A stretch of 64,000 nucleotides of DNA from Strongylocentrotus droebachiensis (GCA_035222895.1 JAVYIG010006568.1:1-64000); one strand, 5' to 3'; positions 45,701 to 64,000 are shown, numbered from the stretch's first letter. Notes: generated by a model not told the origin, from the letters alone. Translations and numbers: made by a program.

Positions 45701-48700
45701 TCTGCAATCTGAAAGAAACAAAGGGGAGGATGCTGATGATCTCCTTCTCTAAACCTTTGAATTTCATTTCATTAGCATTATAAAGGAATAAGGTGAAAGA
45801 AATATAAGGGAAACAAAGGTCCAGGTCCATCTTCACTCACTTGTGTTTTGAAATATGAATTTTGAAATAACCATTTTTCCTATCGACCTCACAATATATC
45901 ACTAAAAAGAACACACAGATACTGGTATCATTAAGACACAAATATATATCATATATGACATTTTAAACTAGACAATCACAGGGTTAACTTTCAATTTAGC
46001 CAGAAAAAAAAACTTAATTTCCAGAGTTGATACTGGGAAAATGTTGTCTTGTTTTTTTTAGCCGAGAGGCATTTTTACAGTTTGTTAGATACAAATTTTA
46101 AATCCATACTACATATACCAATTCTCTATCAGTTTCTAAATATGGTATCACCAATGAAATGGAATGTCATGTATTTTTTGAAATATATGTCTAAAAGGAT
46201 GTTCTCACTTTGACAAACTTACCTTTACATTTCAGGGCATACTTTCCAAACTTGATTCGCTTTCCACACTGAAAATAAAGCAATACAACTCGTTTCACAA
46301 TACAGCAATTGAATATTTCAAAAGTAATATATGCTCTAAAAATATGGGTCTATTTTCCTTTTGAAAAACCATTAGGTGCTAACTTGGCAGGAATTTTTTT
46401 TTTAATGGCTTACCGCAAAAGATACAACAGTTTTATTCATGATCATTTTATGTGGCAAAGGAAATAATGAGCGGCTCAGAAGATCAATGGAAACATAGAA
46501 GAATTATTTACAGGAATACGGTATCTTTAACACAATCAAATCAAATTAATCAAGCCAAGACTGTCTACAGAATCAATGTTCTGAGTCCTTATAAATTACA
46601 CTGACTGTCTGATTATTGGAGACATATTTTGTTCATGAAATTATGGAGGAGTGTGCAAAATTTGTGTGGGGTTCAGTTGTTCCATGTTGAGATGTGTGTG
46701 CTTGTCTTTAGAGGGGGGGGGGGGATATTCAAGCCCTCTCCAAATCATTAACATTGCTATAAAAGTGCAGTCTTGGGTCATAGCCCTTCATTCCTCAGAG
46801 ACGTGTCTTACCGGGTCACAGGACTCTGGTTTGATGACTGTCTTGGTGCAGAAGGTGTGGATCCTGGCTCTCTTGTTTCCTGGAGTTCTCAGCTGGATCG
46901 GAGACATCCACAGGAACTGCTCGTCTGTGAGGTAAGAACAGGCAGGTATGGTCGATTGTTTCTTTTTAGTTTTTAACCTGACTGCTAAGAAAGCATGTAT
47001 ATAATGAGGATTAATGCCTTACCAGAGGGCACTGGTGCATTGACTTGGTTTTGAACCCAGGACCTTCCGGTTACGACACGACTGCTCTACACCTGATCCA
47101 TTGCATCTCCTCTAATGGAGGGCATTAATTCTGTGAAATTATATGAGTTAATGCCCTTCTGGCTCCAAAGTCCATACAAAGTTCTGCTCATGACAGGAAT
47201 AAATTCATACAGAATCAAATTGTACATCAAGTGTTTTCCAAACCTATACATAAGTGAAATCAAAGCAACATTTCCATTAGGAAAATGTGATTTCTTGCAA
47301 GTTTTAAATAAGTTAATTTTATTACCAGTCACCACTAAACTTGGAGTATACATGCAGTTGTATATTTATTCATTTTAGTAGGCAATTTCAATATGTTTTT
47401 GACCATTTTCTGAAATTCTCAAAAGAGTGAGAAATCAAAGTTGGCTAATCAGAAATTTCATTTTTCAGTGTGGGTAGCCATTTCATCACTGACTTTCATC
47501 TTATTTACCTTTGATAGGAAGGGCTGGCTGACTCATGCTTCTCCTATATCTACCATTCTTCTCTACATTGGTAGTAGCTATGATGGGTCCATGGTCATGG
47601 GGTACGGTCACCGTTGTTACAATTGATGTGTCCTGTAGGTAGAATAAAACAAAAATTGTAATAAACAGTGAAAACGGAGGGCTTGGATAATAAAAAAATA
47701 ATAATAAAAACGTTACTTATAAAGTGCTTACCACCGAAATCTCTAAGCGATAGGTGTCTTGTATTTCTCAATGTGAAGGAGAGTTTGTTGCACAGAAAAA
47801 CTCAAAATAACGTCACCCCTGATCAGTAAAAAGTGGAGCAATGAAAAGTGACACAATGAACAATACTGCACATCGAAAGCTAGCATCAAACATTACCTTC
47901 AATAATGACAAAAAATAACAATACTACCTTTCTCTACTAATGTTTGTGTTTCTTTGGAAATTATAACATTGGTCATATATATTGTTCGCAAAATGATTTG
48001 CTGATATACATTTGCAACATCTGAGTCTAGACAAACTACTGCAGAGAAATTGATCTACATGACTCAAATCCAGTACCCTTGATCATAAGAATACATCGAT
48101 ACTAACTGTACTATGAAAGGCTCATCAACAGGTCACACTAACATTATCTCCAAATATTGATAATAAATAACATGGAGAGAGGCTATGATAAAGGACCACT
48201 ACTTACGTGACTCAATCTTTTGTTTTTCCTTGGTGGTGTGTCATCTTCCTCATCCAAAGGTGGGGCACTTGGCTTCTGGGAAAACACAAGAGGAACAAAG
48301 GAGTATGTTGTAGAATAATCAAAGTGTTATAGATCAATCTGCAAACTACCATATTGTCTGTTTAGAGCCAGAAAGGGTTCTGTGTTAATTGCAATGAATC
48401 AACACAATTCTGGCTCTATGCATATACATGTATACACTTTGTTTCTTACAAGCTTTACAAAACAGGGAAAAAAGGAGCATACAGGAAGCATCAGAAACAG
48501 ATATATGATTCAATGTTTCTTCAGATAACTTAATCTCTTACAGCCGGAACTGCTGTTTCCAGACATACATGTAGATGGTCCTCTTATTTCCTAGCAAGTT
48601 GCTTGATTACAATGAAATGTAAATCTTTAGTCAATATCCATTCTTTCTGGTTTTATCTCCAATTTTGGATTAGGGAATTAATCCGATCTTTGGGAAACCT

Positions 48701-51120
48701 TGAATGCTGAACGAACAAGAGGTTTCCTCACCCTCTTTTTGCGATGCCATTTCTTGCCGTCCCTCAACACGGACACGTCCAGCTCCTCCTCCGTGTGATC
48801 GAGGTCAAGGTCAGAGTTCGACAGGAGGTCAGCAGACTTCTCGTTGATGCAGGAGAGGCGTTTGTTGGGAGAGCCTTGTCCTGGCTGTGGTGTGCCAGCG
48901 TTGTGGCTGAGGAACAGGATAGATTCTCGCTCCTTCTCGGTCAGCGTGTTCATCTTGTTGTTGTCGTTGGTAAGGAGTTCGCGGATCAGGGCGATCTGAC
49001 GCTCCTGTTGGTAAAATGTACATTGAGAAGAATCAGTATTGATTCAAATTTTCAATTATTGGTATGGTAAAATCAAACAAATTATACTGCCTATGGTTTC
49101 CATTTACATGGTATTAATTAGGTGGTTGTTTGTCCCTGGTCTTACACTAGTGAAAGAGTCTTGTAAGCTGAAACCAGGGATGCCAGTTAAAATTGATCAA
49201 AATTGGCATCCCTGTGAAGCCTTCCTCTTCAAAAATGACATGAGTAGCAAGGAGATTATGTATTGGCAAGACATTGCAGGGACATTATTAACTCAAAATG
49301 ATTCAGGGGTTAGCATTGTCTAAATATCTCTTGATTTTGTCAATGTTTCCAGTATGAGTTAAATCAACCCGGTAAGGTCTAATATACTGTACCTGAAAAC
49401 AAAAATATCTTTTCAAAATTACCTCTGACCCCAAAACACAAGTTTGGAACAACTCCTATGAAGTATCAAATATGAAATAAAATTGTACACAAGGCTGAAA
49501 GAAGAATAAATTGATCTTCTTACCAATTCCTCTTGTGATGATTCAGCCTTCCTTCTCCTAGACATTTCTGACTCCAGTTGATTTCTGGAGATGAAAAATG
49601 AAATCGGGTTAAAAACAGGTTCATTTATAATCCAATTTCTTAAAATTGAAAGATTGGTAGAAATGTTTTGAACATATATATAACAGATTTGTTGTCGAAT
49701 AAATGGATCGAATTTGGGAATAGTGACTTGCAGCATCCAAGAGAGGTCTTTTGGGAGAACCAAAGCCATTTTGCAAGTTAAAGGTGTACCATTGACATGA
49801 TTCATACACTCGCTGGTACTCTGTCAGGGAGAATTTGCCCTGTTTTTTCTCTCGCCAAAGTCACCTGTGCATGGTATTAGCAGTGGGGGTGTGATGCATT
49901 GCCAAAGAACCCAGATCAGAATAATCATTTGGTTTCACCACACATGCTCCTGCGACAATTGGTCCACGGTAATTTCCTCTACTTATCAAATCCCTAACTT
50001 CGACCCTGGGCCCAACACTTAACCGACCTGTAACTCTAAACCTAACCTCAAACCCTTTCCCTACCCCTATACTTTTCACAAGATAAAGCCCAAAGCAACT
50101 GCCGATATAGCAAGCATCTGGGGGGTGTTTCACAAAACTTGTCATCAGTGACAAATGACAGTTTTTGTTATAAGCTACTGAAATCCTTGCTTTTGATTGG
50201 TTATCAGCAGATTTGTCACTGATTTTTGTCATTTGTCATTGAAAAAAGGCTTTGTGAAACACTCCCCAGGTCACCAATCATTCACAGCGTACCTTGCATG
50301 TTTGAGCTTTGTCTGGAGTGCATCTCTCTCGGCACCAAGCTTCATGCCGTACTCCTTGCCTCCCATCCTATCCTGCTCTACGGCAAGCCATCTCTCTCGA
50401 CACTGCTCCTGGTGCTTCGCAAAGACCATGAACTCTGCAGATAGCGATTCAAAACACACCAACAAGTTATAATGAAGTTTTTACACCTTTAAAACAATAG
50501 GTTGGCTGAGAGTGATTTGATAATGCCATTGTCATATATTTCCGCATTGTTTTTATGTTTAATAAAATTTATGTATATATTTCTGTATACATTGTTTCTA
50601 TCTCAATGTTTTCTTTTCTGACTGGATGACTTGGATGTAATTTGTATAACACTAAATTATCATTGTCATTTTAACTTTCCAGCACCTTGAGCATTTTGCA
50701 TAATGGAAATGACACTTGTAAATGCTGAATATTTAATCATCATCATTATTATTATTATCCCCTAAACCGTTGACAGAGTAAAAAAGAGAGACAAATGTAA
50801 AGTATAATTTTGTTTTTTGTCAATGGATTGTAATACCTTTTAATAAAATCTCTTTAATAAATTCCCATTAAAATGCTTCTCTCCTAGAATTAGATTAAAC
50901 AGTGAGTAAAAATGGAGCCCCCCTTTTTAAAATAAATATTGCAATTACCAATTTAAGCTACAAACTCTTCAAGAGAAACTATTCTAGATAAAAAATAGGA
51001 AACTCCACTGAGAGATGATGACTTACCTTCCTCACATCCTTTTGACAGAATGGATGAATAGTGGACGATTTCATCAAAGGTCGCCACTAGAGACTTGGGT
51101 TTCCTCACCAAGGATGTCAT
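34879..51120 (-). CDS. RACGAP1: Rac GTPase-activating protein 1 (MgcRacGAP/CYK-4), 18 coding exons, 662 aa
   Basis: Coding exons in transcript order: 51027-51120, 50293-50434, 49524-49584, 48732-49004, 48207-48275, 47509-47632, 46812-46924, 46223-46268, 45563-45708, 44622-44747, 43804-43915, 43149-43254, 42040-42172, 41326-41452, 40413-40530, 39782-39826, 38418-38504, 34879-34945. Every junction keeps frame. The N-terminal third is predicted coiled coil, with KLKHARNQ and [10 protein letters not shown] as in the vertebrate protein. An atypical C1 zinc finger follows, with complete H-x12-C-x2-C-x12-C-x2-C-x4-H-x2-C-x7-C spacing, starting in exon 7. A RhoGAP domain starts in exon 10, with the arginine finger R375 in GIYRISG, and contains [10 protein letters not shown]. 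The C-terminus ends [11 protein letters not shown], as in human. In the family it pairs with KIF23/MKLP1 as centralspindlin, binds ECT2 and organises the central spindle and cytokinetic furrow. The ATG has A at -3 and an in-frame TAG 15 nt upstream. It is 30 aa longer than human, mostly from two extra small exons. Confidence 0.95.
37347..37515 (+). mobile_element. tRNA-derived SINE, plus orientation
   Basis: Head: GATGTCTCAGTAGTAGAGCA (A box), GTCTTGTAACCAGGAGGTCC and CCAGGTTTGAAACC (B box). Tail: TAAGGCATTAATCCTCATTA and CAAGCTG. Same family as 15565-15745 and 46990-47120. It lies in the last RACGAP1 intron. Confidence 0.85.
38418..38504 (-). CDS. RACGAP1: RACGAP1 coding exon 17, Ser/Lys-rich, candidate cassette exon
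   Basis: 87 nt (29 codons), phase 2 at both ends, so inclusion or skipping keeps frame. It encodes [20 protein letters not shown] and AKKTVEGTS. Acceptor ends TCAATCAG-like CAATCAG; donor GTTTGT. Human RACGAP1 has no counterpart between TPR and FGSK, and those two motifs would rejoin if exons 16 and 17 were skipped. Rich in potential phosphorylation sites near the C-terminus. Confidence 0.75.
38971..39015. repeat. (AT)n microsatellite in RACGAP1 intron
   Basis: About 20 AT dinucleotides in a row, ending in TATATATAAAT. Confidence 0.95.
39782..39826 (-). CDS. RACGAP1: RACGAP1 coding exon 16, 15 codons, candidate cassette exon
   Basis: 45 nt, phase 2 at both ends, encoding [15 protein letters not shown] when joined to exon 15. 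The acceptor is CACATAG; the donor is GTTGGT. Composition (Ser, Lys, Thr) is like exon 17 and the encoded peptides resemble each other, so they could be ancient duplicates. Supported by splice signals and frame only. Confidence 0.65.
39951..40090 (+). mobile_element. Short MITE family E, copy 3
   Basis: Ends TGGGACCCTTTTCACAAAGC and TTTTGTGAAACGCCCCCC, with the same interior as 33711-33862 and a small deletion. It lies in RACGAP1 intron 15. Confidence 0.82.
40897..41171. mobile_element. Palindromic MITE with ~75-bp inverted arms in RACGAP1 intron 14
   Basis: The left arm (TACAAAGACTAAGAATC, GGACTTAACTATGGCAGGC, TGTTCATGCCACTGTTTGCT) is inverted at 41099-41171 (AGCAAACAGTGGCATGAACG, GCCTGACATAGTTAAGTCC, TCTTTGTGAAAC). 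The outer GGGGGGTGTTTTACAAAG end resembles family E ends. Confidence 0.75.
41765..41862. mobile_element. Truncated family B MITE fragment
   Basis: TTAA at 41761-41764, then AGGTAATACAAAGTTTTGGG and about 80 bp matching the right end of 21023-21526 in inverse orientation, broken after GGATGTATTATAAGCACT. It abuts the exon 13 relic. Confidence 0.8.
41871..41990 (-). pseudogene. Decayed duplicate of RACGAP1 exon 13 inside the adjacent intron
   Basis: On the + strand GTGTCTTGGTATTACTGAAC, ATCTTCATAGGTTCTGATC and TTTGGACACTAGCATCTTAC align with exon 13 (GTGTTTTGGTATCATTCAGC, ATCTGCATAGGATCTGGTTC, TAGACACCGGCATCTTAC) at the same spacing. Coding-strand remnants include NCKMLVSKL (exon: ECKMPVSNL) and [13 protein letters not shown] (exon: [15 protein letters not shown]), in different frames. 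It is frameshifted and without usable splice sites. It lies between exons 14 and 13, with a transposon fragment at its edge. Confidence 0.8.
42536..42886. mobile_element. 351-bp MITE with CAGAGCTGCC ends in RACGAP1 intron 12
   Basis: Ends CAGAGCTGCCAACC and AGTTGGCAGCTCTG are inverted; CATCTA is repeated directly at 42530-42535 and 42887-42892. The interior has repeated ATCAGTAAT / CCGTAATTT phrases, poly-G and a run of 32 A. The ends look hAT-like, but only 6 bp of target duplication is seen. Confidence 0.78.
42931..43126. mobile_element. TTAA-type MITE, family D, copy 2
   Basis: Left flank TTAA (42927-42930). The interior CTCATC-AATCAGCTCTCAAT, TAACATAAGAAAAAGGGGAT and CATGGGGGACCA matches 33052-33247. 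The right end is decayed (CGCTTTGATAA). Confidence 0.65.
44330..44600. repeat. GAT/GATGAC-rich low-complexity tract in RACGAP1 intron 10
   Basis: Degenerate GATGATGAT/GATGACAAAGATG repeats over about 270 bp, made of two similar halves. It produces a spurious His-rich frame on the - strand. A short (TAG)n tract is nearby at 44799-44821. Confidence 0.85.
46990..47120 (-). mobile_element. tRNA-derived SINE, minus orientation
   Basis: Reverse complement reads GATGCAATGGATCAGGTGTA, GAGCAGTCGTGTCGTAACC, GGGTTCAAAACC and a tail TAAGGCATTAATCCTCAT, as in the copies at 15565 and 37347. It lies in RACGAP1 intron 6. Confidence 0.82.
50118..50270 (-). mobile_element. Short MITE family E, copy 4
   Basis: Inverted relative to 33711-33862: GGGGGGTGTTTCACAAAAC, GTCATCAGTGACAAATGACA, then ATTGGTTATCAGCAGATTTG, and GCTTTGTGAAACACTCCCC. 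It lies just 23 bp from RACGAP1 exon 2. Confidence 0.85.
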
Positions 51121-51165
51121 GATGAGGCACTTCTATGTCCTCTCTCGTAAGAAACCGCAGGAAAC
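51121..51165 (-). other. RACGAP1: RACGAP1 5' UTR part of the start exon
   Basis: On the - strand a TTTCAG acceptor precedes GTTTCCTGCGG at 51165. The exon then runs into the ATG at 51120 through an in-frame TAG. This implies an upstream non-coding exon, probably in 52000-52450. Confidence 0.6.
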
Positions 51166-53675
51166 CTGAAATATTTAAGAAATTGTGTGGTACGTGTGAA
51201 TTGGATGGATCATCTCCAATTACAAAAATGGCAGTGCAAATCCGAGTGAAAATGAATAGGAGTCGGTCACAGATTTTTATTTTTTTCACAATCATGTCTC
51301 ATTCCTTTTCACTCAAAAATGGGGAAGCGCAATATGCTTGCAATCTGTTGGTGTTATCACACATGTCACACTGTTTTTCAAATAGTAGCAAATAGATCAA
51401 TGAAACTAATGTGGTCTAGACCCTAGATCTAATCAAATTAAGGTGTAAAGTGCATAAATCACACATGTTATTAATTATTGCACAGGTAGGCACATTCATG
51501 GGGTACTAGAGGGCGCTTCGGTCGCGTACGAAAATCTGAATGGCCTTGCTGCGGTGGGTCGGCAATAATCAGCCCAAAACTTGGATATGGGAGGTTGGAA
51601 GGATATATCTTTTTTATAATGTTATCCGGTCTTACCCTTAACCATCCTATGATTAATCTATGTAGAAATAACATGCGAGTATGATAAAAGAAACATCGGG
51701 ACCATTACTGAAGTAACTTTTAAAATATTAGCCTAGAAATGACCACCAAACGGAAAAAATTGACATTTTTTCCCGACAAATCTTCATAAAATCTGAGTTA
51801 TAAACAAGTCACATCTAGGTACACTAATACAAATACGATTTTCTGAAAATTCAGGTATGATTTTTTAAGTTTCTTTCAAGTATATTTCTGCGCATTTCTG
51901 CGCATTGCAGCGCCAATATTCTTCACTGCTTCAAAATCACCCTTGAATTTTTTTTTTGCAACGAATTTGATACGAGGTCCGCGAGTGTTCCCCGTTCCTT
52001 GCGTGTTGAAAGTTTGGTAATACATAGTTTGCATTGACTCGCGCACGAAAAAATGGTCGAAAACAAAATGTCAAATGAAGAAATAAACAAGCTTTTGTAC
52101 AGTTATAAGAGTTCTACCGAGGTTTCTTTGTCGATTTAATTATTATATAGTCTCAATTAGAATTCAGAATTATCTCACTGAAAAGTTAAGAAACCGACGA
52201 TGTTCTCGATCGTAGTTATTTTCATTTTGCCAGCAGCCGATCTAGCGTTGTTTGGGCAAAAAGCTAGGCCGCTGCCTTCCCACCACGAACCTTTCCGAGT
52301 CCCGCTAAAATGGCGCGCTGCGGAGCTCCGAAGCTGCGTTGGTATCGCTGCAAACTCTCAGCCGGCTAGCTCCCCACGACGGACCATTCGCGGTATGGCG
52401 AGAGTGTGTGTGTGAGGTATGATTTTGGATTCGAGAACGCACGTAACGCAACCGTGCGCCTCATTTTCAGCTGTCGAATGTGTACGACCAATTTTACATG
52501 TACGATTTTTAGTACAGATACTTGGTCAGTTTTCTTCTTAAATCTTTGGTTTTACAACATTTAAAAATATAATTTCTTCAAATCTGCTCCTGACTCGGTT
52601 CAGACTAATTGTCTGATGTGTTTTCAAGTCAATTTTTTGAATATATTTTTTTGCATGAATTTGCCTAGCACAGGCATTATTTATGTGAATGTTAGGTAGG
52701 GCAAGCCATATAATGTTTGTCATACCTAACAACAATTAATGCAGACTCCTCCAGATCTATAGATCTAGAGTAGAATTCACATTGATTAATAATGTCTAAA
52801 AAGTCACAAGCGTTGGCGATACGAATAACGGATCATTCCGTGATGATTTTCTTGATGCATTTTTAGAATGACTTTGTAGCCTACAGAGACTTTCACATTA
52901 TGAGCGATAAATCCTTGGGAAGACGGACAACCCATAAAAGTAGACAGTGAACTATAATTTTCTTACGCGAAATTGGTGGAATCCATTTTTTGCATCTCAA
53001 GTGGGCAGTTCGGAATTCGGTAACGCGAAACCTGCCCGCAGCAGAGCGCTGATTAAAAAAACCCTCTAAATCCAACATTTAAAGAAAAACTAGATCTATT
53101 GTCTAATACCCTACTTCTGAGAAGATTTGTTTAAAAGAATTCAGTCTCTTGCGTGTAATCAACACCAATGTGACATCGCCTATCATTATCACTCGGGATG
53201 GCCGTTGGGCTTTGGTATCGGGCTTGGCTCAGCCTCAGCTCCCGGCCCAGGCGCGGCGGGGAGCAGGTCTACTTCGAGTAGGTAATTCTGCGGAAGCTGG
53301 AAGTCCGACTAGACTCAATTAGCTTTTAGTTTTACATGGAAACAATTCTTATAATTCACAACCTTTCTCTCATCAAGTCACAGGAAACACATATGTAGGT
53401 TTCATCATAAAACTAAACGTATGTTTTATATACTTTACCTAAAAGATGGAGTTATACAGTTGCTTTCTATGTAGTTTTCGTCAGAATCATCAACGGCCCA
53501 TTCATTCGTTTCACGCGCTACCAAAATATCAATAATCGCATTGGATCAGCTGCAGCCAATCACAGCAAAGAATACCTATCACATGGCACATGACCTTTCC
53601 TCCGAATCTTTCCGATGCCTTCCGATCCGAAAAACAGTGCAGTGTGCGTGACCCCTGGAAGAATTTCACATCGCC
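51166..53675. promoter_or_regulatory. Divergent intergenic region of RACGAP1 and ATP5F1B; promoter-like DNA
   Basis: CpG-richer islands stand out from AT-rich surroundings at about 52000-52450 and 53190-53300. AAAATGGCG at 52307-52315 matches a YY1-type site (AANATGGCG), common at TATA-less housekeeping promoters. It is a plausible RACGAP1 first-exon/promoter area. No convincing protein-coding gene lies here; a 27-codon ORF at 53215-53298 is noted in the findings. Confidence 0.5.
53535..53675 (+). promoter_or_regulatory. ATP5F1B: ATP5F1B proximal promoter and 5' UTR
   Basis: CCAAT at 53556-53560 and an inverted CCAAT (ATTGG, 53540-53544) lie 115-135 bp before the ATG, a usual CCAAT-box distance if transcription starts near 53600-53660. 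No TATA box is evident. The binding and start site are inferred. Confidence 0.45.
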
Positions 53676-61116
<7,441 letters not shown>

Positions 61117-62480
61117 ACTATCCCCCCTCCCCCCAACCAATGAAATTTAGAGCTGGCATGGCTACGGGTCCAAGACACCCCTCTTCTTGCTTGTTGTTGT
61201 TCAGGGCTAGTTGCCTGGGCCCAAAGAATTTATGTTCAGAGTTATAACTTATATCAAGATTGTTTTCTAAATTGTAATTGTGAAAAATTGAGAGCGAGGG
61301 TATTCCAACCTAGCGTAGTTTTGTCACATGAATCTGTCATTTTCCTTCTTTTTTTGCTTGTTATCCACAATAGATTGTAAATGCACAAACAGCTTGGCAA
61401 AGTTTGTAAATTTGATCATAACCATTTATCACAATTTAAGGCAGTACCTTCAGCAGATTGGTGTGTCGCCGATGTCTGGCTTCATCTATATTGTCTGATC
61501 TAATCTCATAAGAAATGGGCCAATGTCCAATCATTTCCAACGTAGATATTGACATATCTTCACTTGATTTCTGTGTAGAGCCGTTCACTTATGACAGATG
61601 ATTGGCATTTATTTTGAATGGATGTTATAGAGCTTTACTGAACCCAGTTGCGATTGTGATTTCCTTGTGTGAACAGAATCGCAACTGGTCTAAAACAAGT
61701 GTATTAAAAATTATTGGAAGGTTCAAGAACCAAAGTGAAGGCCTGAATTTATATTTTTGTTCAAGTTTGTAATTGTATTCTAGGAAACGGGGCAAGGAAC
61801 TATGATAAGTAAAGGAGATGATAAAGACAATGAAAAAAGAGCAGTAGAGAATATATAAGAAAATACAAGAGGTTCAAGAGAGATAGGGAGAAATGAGAAA
61901 GGGCTAAGAGAGGAAAGAAGTAGAGAGAAAGGGAGACAAGTGAAAAGGATAAGAGAGAAAGGAAAAGGAAAGAACAGAAGATGAGAGAAAGGAAGTGAGG
62001 CAGGATTTAAGAGTAGAGAGGAAAAGAAGATTACTTAACAGACGGGAACTTGAGGAAGCAGAGAAAAAAGATAATATTGAGTAAATTGAAAGAGGCCACA
62101 AAGAAAGCATTCAAGGAAGCTCAAGAAAATAGAGATATCAAGAGAAAAAGTCAATGAGAGAAAGATGGATTTAGAAATGAAGGAGGGCTTCCGCATGAGA
62201 CGCAAGAGGCACATAATCTTTCAAAATGAACAAGACAACGGACAAATCAATCTGCATTGAATAAGTAAAATTTAAAGGAACTATTGCCTCATTTATTCAT
62301 GTAAATGCATTCCTCTCCGCCAAAACCAACGATCAAAGTTTGTGTACATGTACATATATGATGTAATTCCTTTGCCTATTGCAAATGGTAGGTAAAAGAT
62401 AAGAATTTTGTTCACTGACTTCATTTACATTTGGTGGGTGTTTATATTGAGACAATTTAATGCAATAAATAAAATTGATC
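61117..62480 (+). other. ATP5F1B 3' UTR and flank; GA-rich tract
   Basis: Directly after the stop is a C-rich spacer. ATTAAA at 61703-61708 is a possible poly(A) signal, and AATAAATAAA occurs at about 62464-62473. 61790-62170 is purine-rich (AGAGAAAGGGAG-type, no fixed period). No gene seen. Confidence 0.4.
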
Positions 62481-64000
62481 GGTGAGTATTCATTCAAAGG
62501 CAACAATAATTGCATATACATTCATCAGTATAAATTTGGACGGTTTTACTTTAATACTTACATGTATAATGGAAGTAATCTTATTTACAATATATACAGT
62601 AAAATATGTATGTTCTATACAGCAGTGACAACATCGTCATCTAAATATTTACATTTCATTTGCGAAGAGCTTGACGAGCATTTCATTTTACATAGTTAAA
62701 TTCCCTTCTGGCTCGCGACATGATTAATCGATACAGCGTGCATATGTTTAAATACTGAACAAGCTAGCATATATACTATCAGCAGTTTTGATTGCATTCT
62801 CAAAATTTACCCAAGATAATTTTCGGAGGGGAAAAAGATCCAACACTTTAACATATGTAACATAATTATACAGTTAACATCTACAGTCAAACCTGTCTAT
62901 AGCGACCGCCCAAGGGAAACGCAGAAAGTGGTCTTTGTAGACAGCTTCCTTTAGTACATGTTTCAATGAGAAACCCATTTTCAAAAATTCAAAGCAAAGG
63001 GTGACAGAAGTTTTGATAATACAATGTCCATTCTGTTAGAGCAAAGAGTAGACTCTGTTCTTCATTTGTTCTGCTATCTCTATGCATGCATTGTCAATGT
63101 ATGTGGAAGTATATGGATTTGAAACCATACCTCTTGCATAAATGAAAATGAATACCTTCCTATAATACCCAGACGGTGTATCGATATCACTGCATACCTG
63201 ACCGTTCAGAACGGTCACGTTGGGTACATTAAAAGCTTCTATGATGCAGAGTTTGCACAGAAATAGAAAGAGAGTGAGGAAGTGAGAGAAAGTAAAAGAG
63301 AGATAATGCAAAAGAGAAGAAGAAAGCAGAGAGAGAAAGACAGAGAGAGAGAGAAAAAGACAGAGAAAGATATTGACCAAGGGAATAGATACAGTCAAAC
63401 AGCAAGAATGAGGTGGGGGAGAGAAGAAGGGGAAAAGAGTTGAAATTTATAGGTAGATAATGAGATAAAATATAAATGGGGCAATACATGTGACCAATCT
63501 TAAAATATAAAAAAAATGTCCTGTGACACTTTTACATCACATAACAAGCTATTCACTAAGGCCTTCTGAGCCACATCAAGTATTTATACCACACATCCTG
63601 TCCATGGCAATTATTACTCTAGCATTGCCAGGTATCCATTTTTAATACATCTGGGTCAAGATGACAAAAGTTGGCTAAACATCTTGTGCAAGATTGTAAT
63701 TGTAATAACTCGGCAAGGATCAAACTTGGGACTTTCTCCTGTGAGACTCGAGTCAAGAGCCTTCACCAATATACCACAGTGCCGCACATAGTGCTTTTGA
63801 TGAGCTTATACCAACATTTTAAATATTGTCATTGTATATCCAGATGACCAACCAACAGTTTCCTCACAGCATTTGATCAGCCTTCCTTTTGAATAGTTGT
63901 TTGCTCTGTATCCTATTAACAATGTACATGTAACTCCATACTTATACAGGGTAAGAAAGGAGTTGAAGTAAGAACATTAATTTGTTCTTGTTGTGAGGTC
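62481..64000. other. Intergenic DNA with repeat remnants; no gene seen
   Basis: 62881-62975 is half of the ACAGTCAAACCTG MITE family. 63258-63375 is a GA-rich microsatellite-like tract. Confidence 0.5.
63695..63790 (-). mobile_element. Possible second tRNA-derived SINE family
   Basis: On the - strand the sequence reads CACTGTGGTATATTGGTGAA, GGCTCTTGACTCGAGTCTCA and AAGTTTGATCC, like degenerate A and B boxes with a class of spacing seen in tRNA heads. Only one copy, so this is tentative. Confidence 0.45.

Noticed and set aside
52200..52415. 71-aa ORF beginning MFSIVVIFILPAADLALFGQ
   Set aside because: Falls in the CpG-rich promoter-like region of RACGAP1; no family resemblance, and the hydrophobic start is weak evidence alone.

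Overview
The window is nuclear DNA of an animal, most likely a marine invertebrate deuterostome and best guess an echinoderm. The evidence is three intron-rich metazoan genes, long AT-rich introns littered with small DNA transposons and tRNA-derived SINEs, and very frequent short runs of the CATGTA-type palindrome. The phylum is an inference from overall texture; no marker in the window settles it.

Three protein-coding genes were reconstructed exon by exon, each joining in frame with GT-AG introns. (1) An ARL5-type small GTPase on the + strand, 9140-25488, 6 coding exons, 178 aa. (2) RACGAP1 (MgcRacGAP/CYK-4, centralspindlin subunit) on the - strand, 51120-34879, 18 coding exons, 662 aa. (3) ATP5F1B (mitochondrial ATP synthase beta subunit) on the + strand, 53676-61116, 10 coding exons, 523 aa. 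ARL5 and RACGAP1 converge on a 9.4 kb gap. RACGAP1 and ATP5F1B are divergent across 2.5 kb that holds CpG-richer promoter-like DNA. The three genes act in different processes (Golgi trafficking, cytokinesis, oxidative phosphorylation); I see no operon-like or pathway relation.

Layout. 1-6845: repeat block with two copies of a large non-autonomous hAT-like element (one cut by the window edge, one complete with an 8-bp target duplication). Each copy carries a minisatellite of about 120-bp units built around a GC hairpin. A 500-bp poly-G-rich MITE, also with an 8-bp duplication, lies between them. 6846-9134: upstream of ARL5, with a near-perfect fold-back of about 250 bp. 9135-25488: ARL5, whose introns carry TTAA-flanked MITEs, fold-backs, a SINE, a captured LINE fragment and two relic copies of part of exon 5. 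25489-34878: convergent intergenic DNA and 3' regions, including a degenerate tandem repeat of about 140 bp. 34879-51165: RACGAP1, with two small symmetric-phase serine/lysine exons near its C-terminus and a decayed duplicate of exon 13. 51166-53675: promoter region. 53676-61116: ATP5F1B. 61117-64000: 3' flank, GA-rich tract and repeats.

The most informative findings are reciprocal empty sites for two TTAA-specific MITE families in a local duplication at 20.9-23.5 kb, the two cases of relic exon duplication, and the hairpin-minisatellite hAT elements at the left. No complete transposase, virus, CRISPR array, rRNA or genuine tRNA gene was seen.
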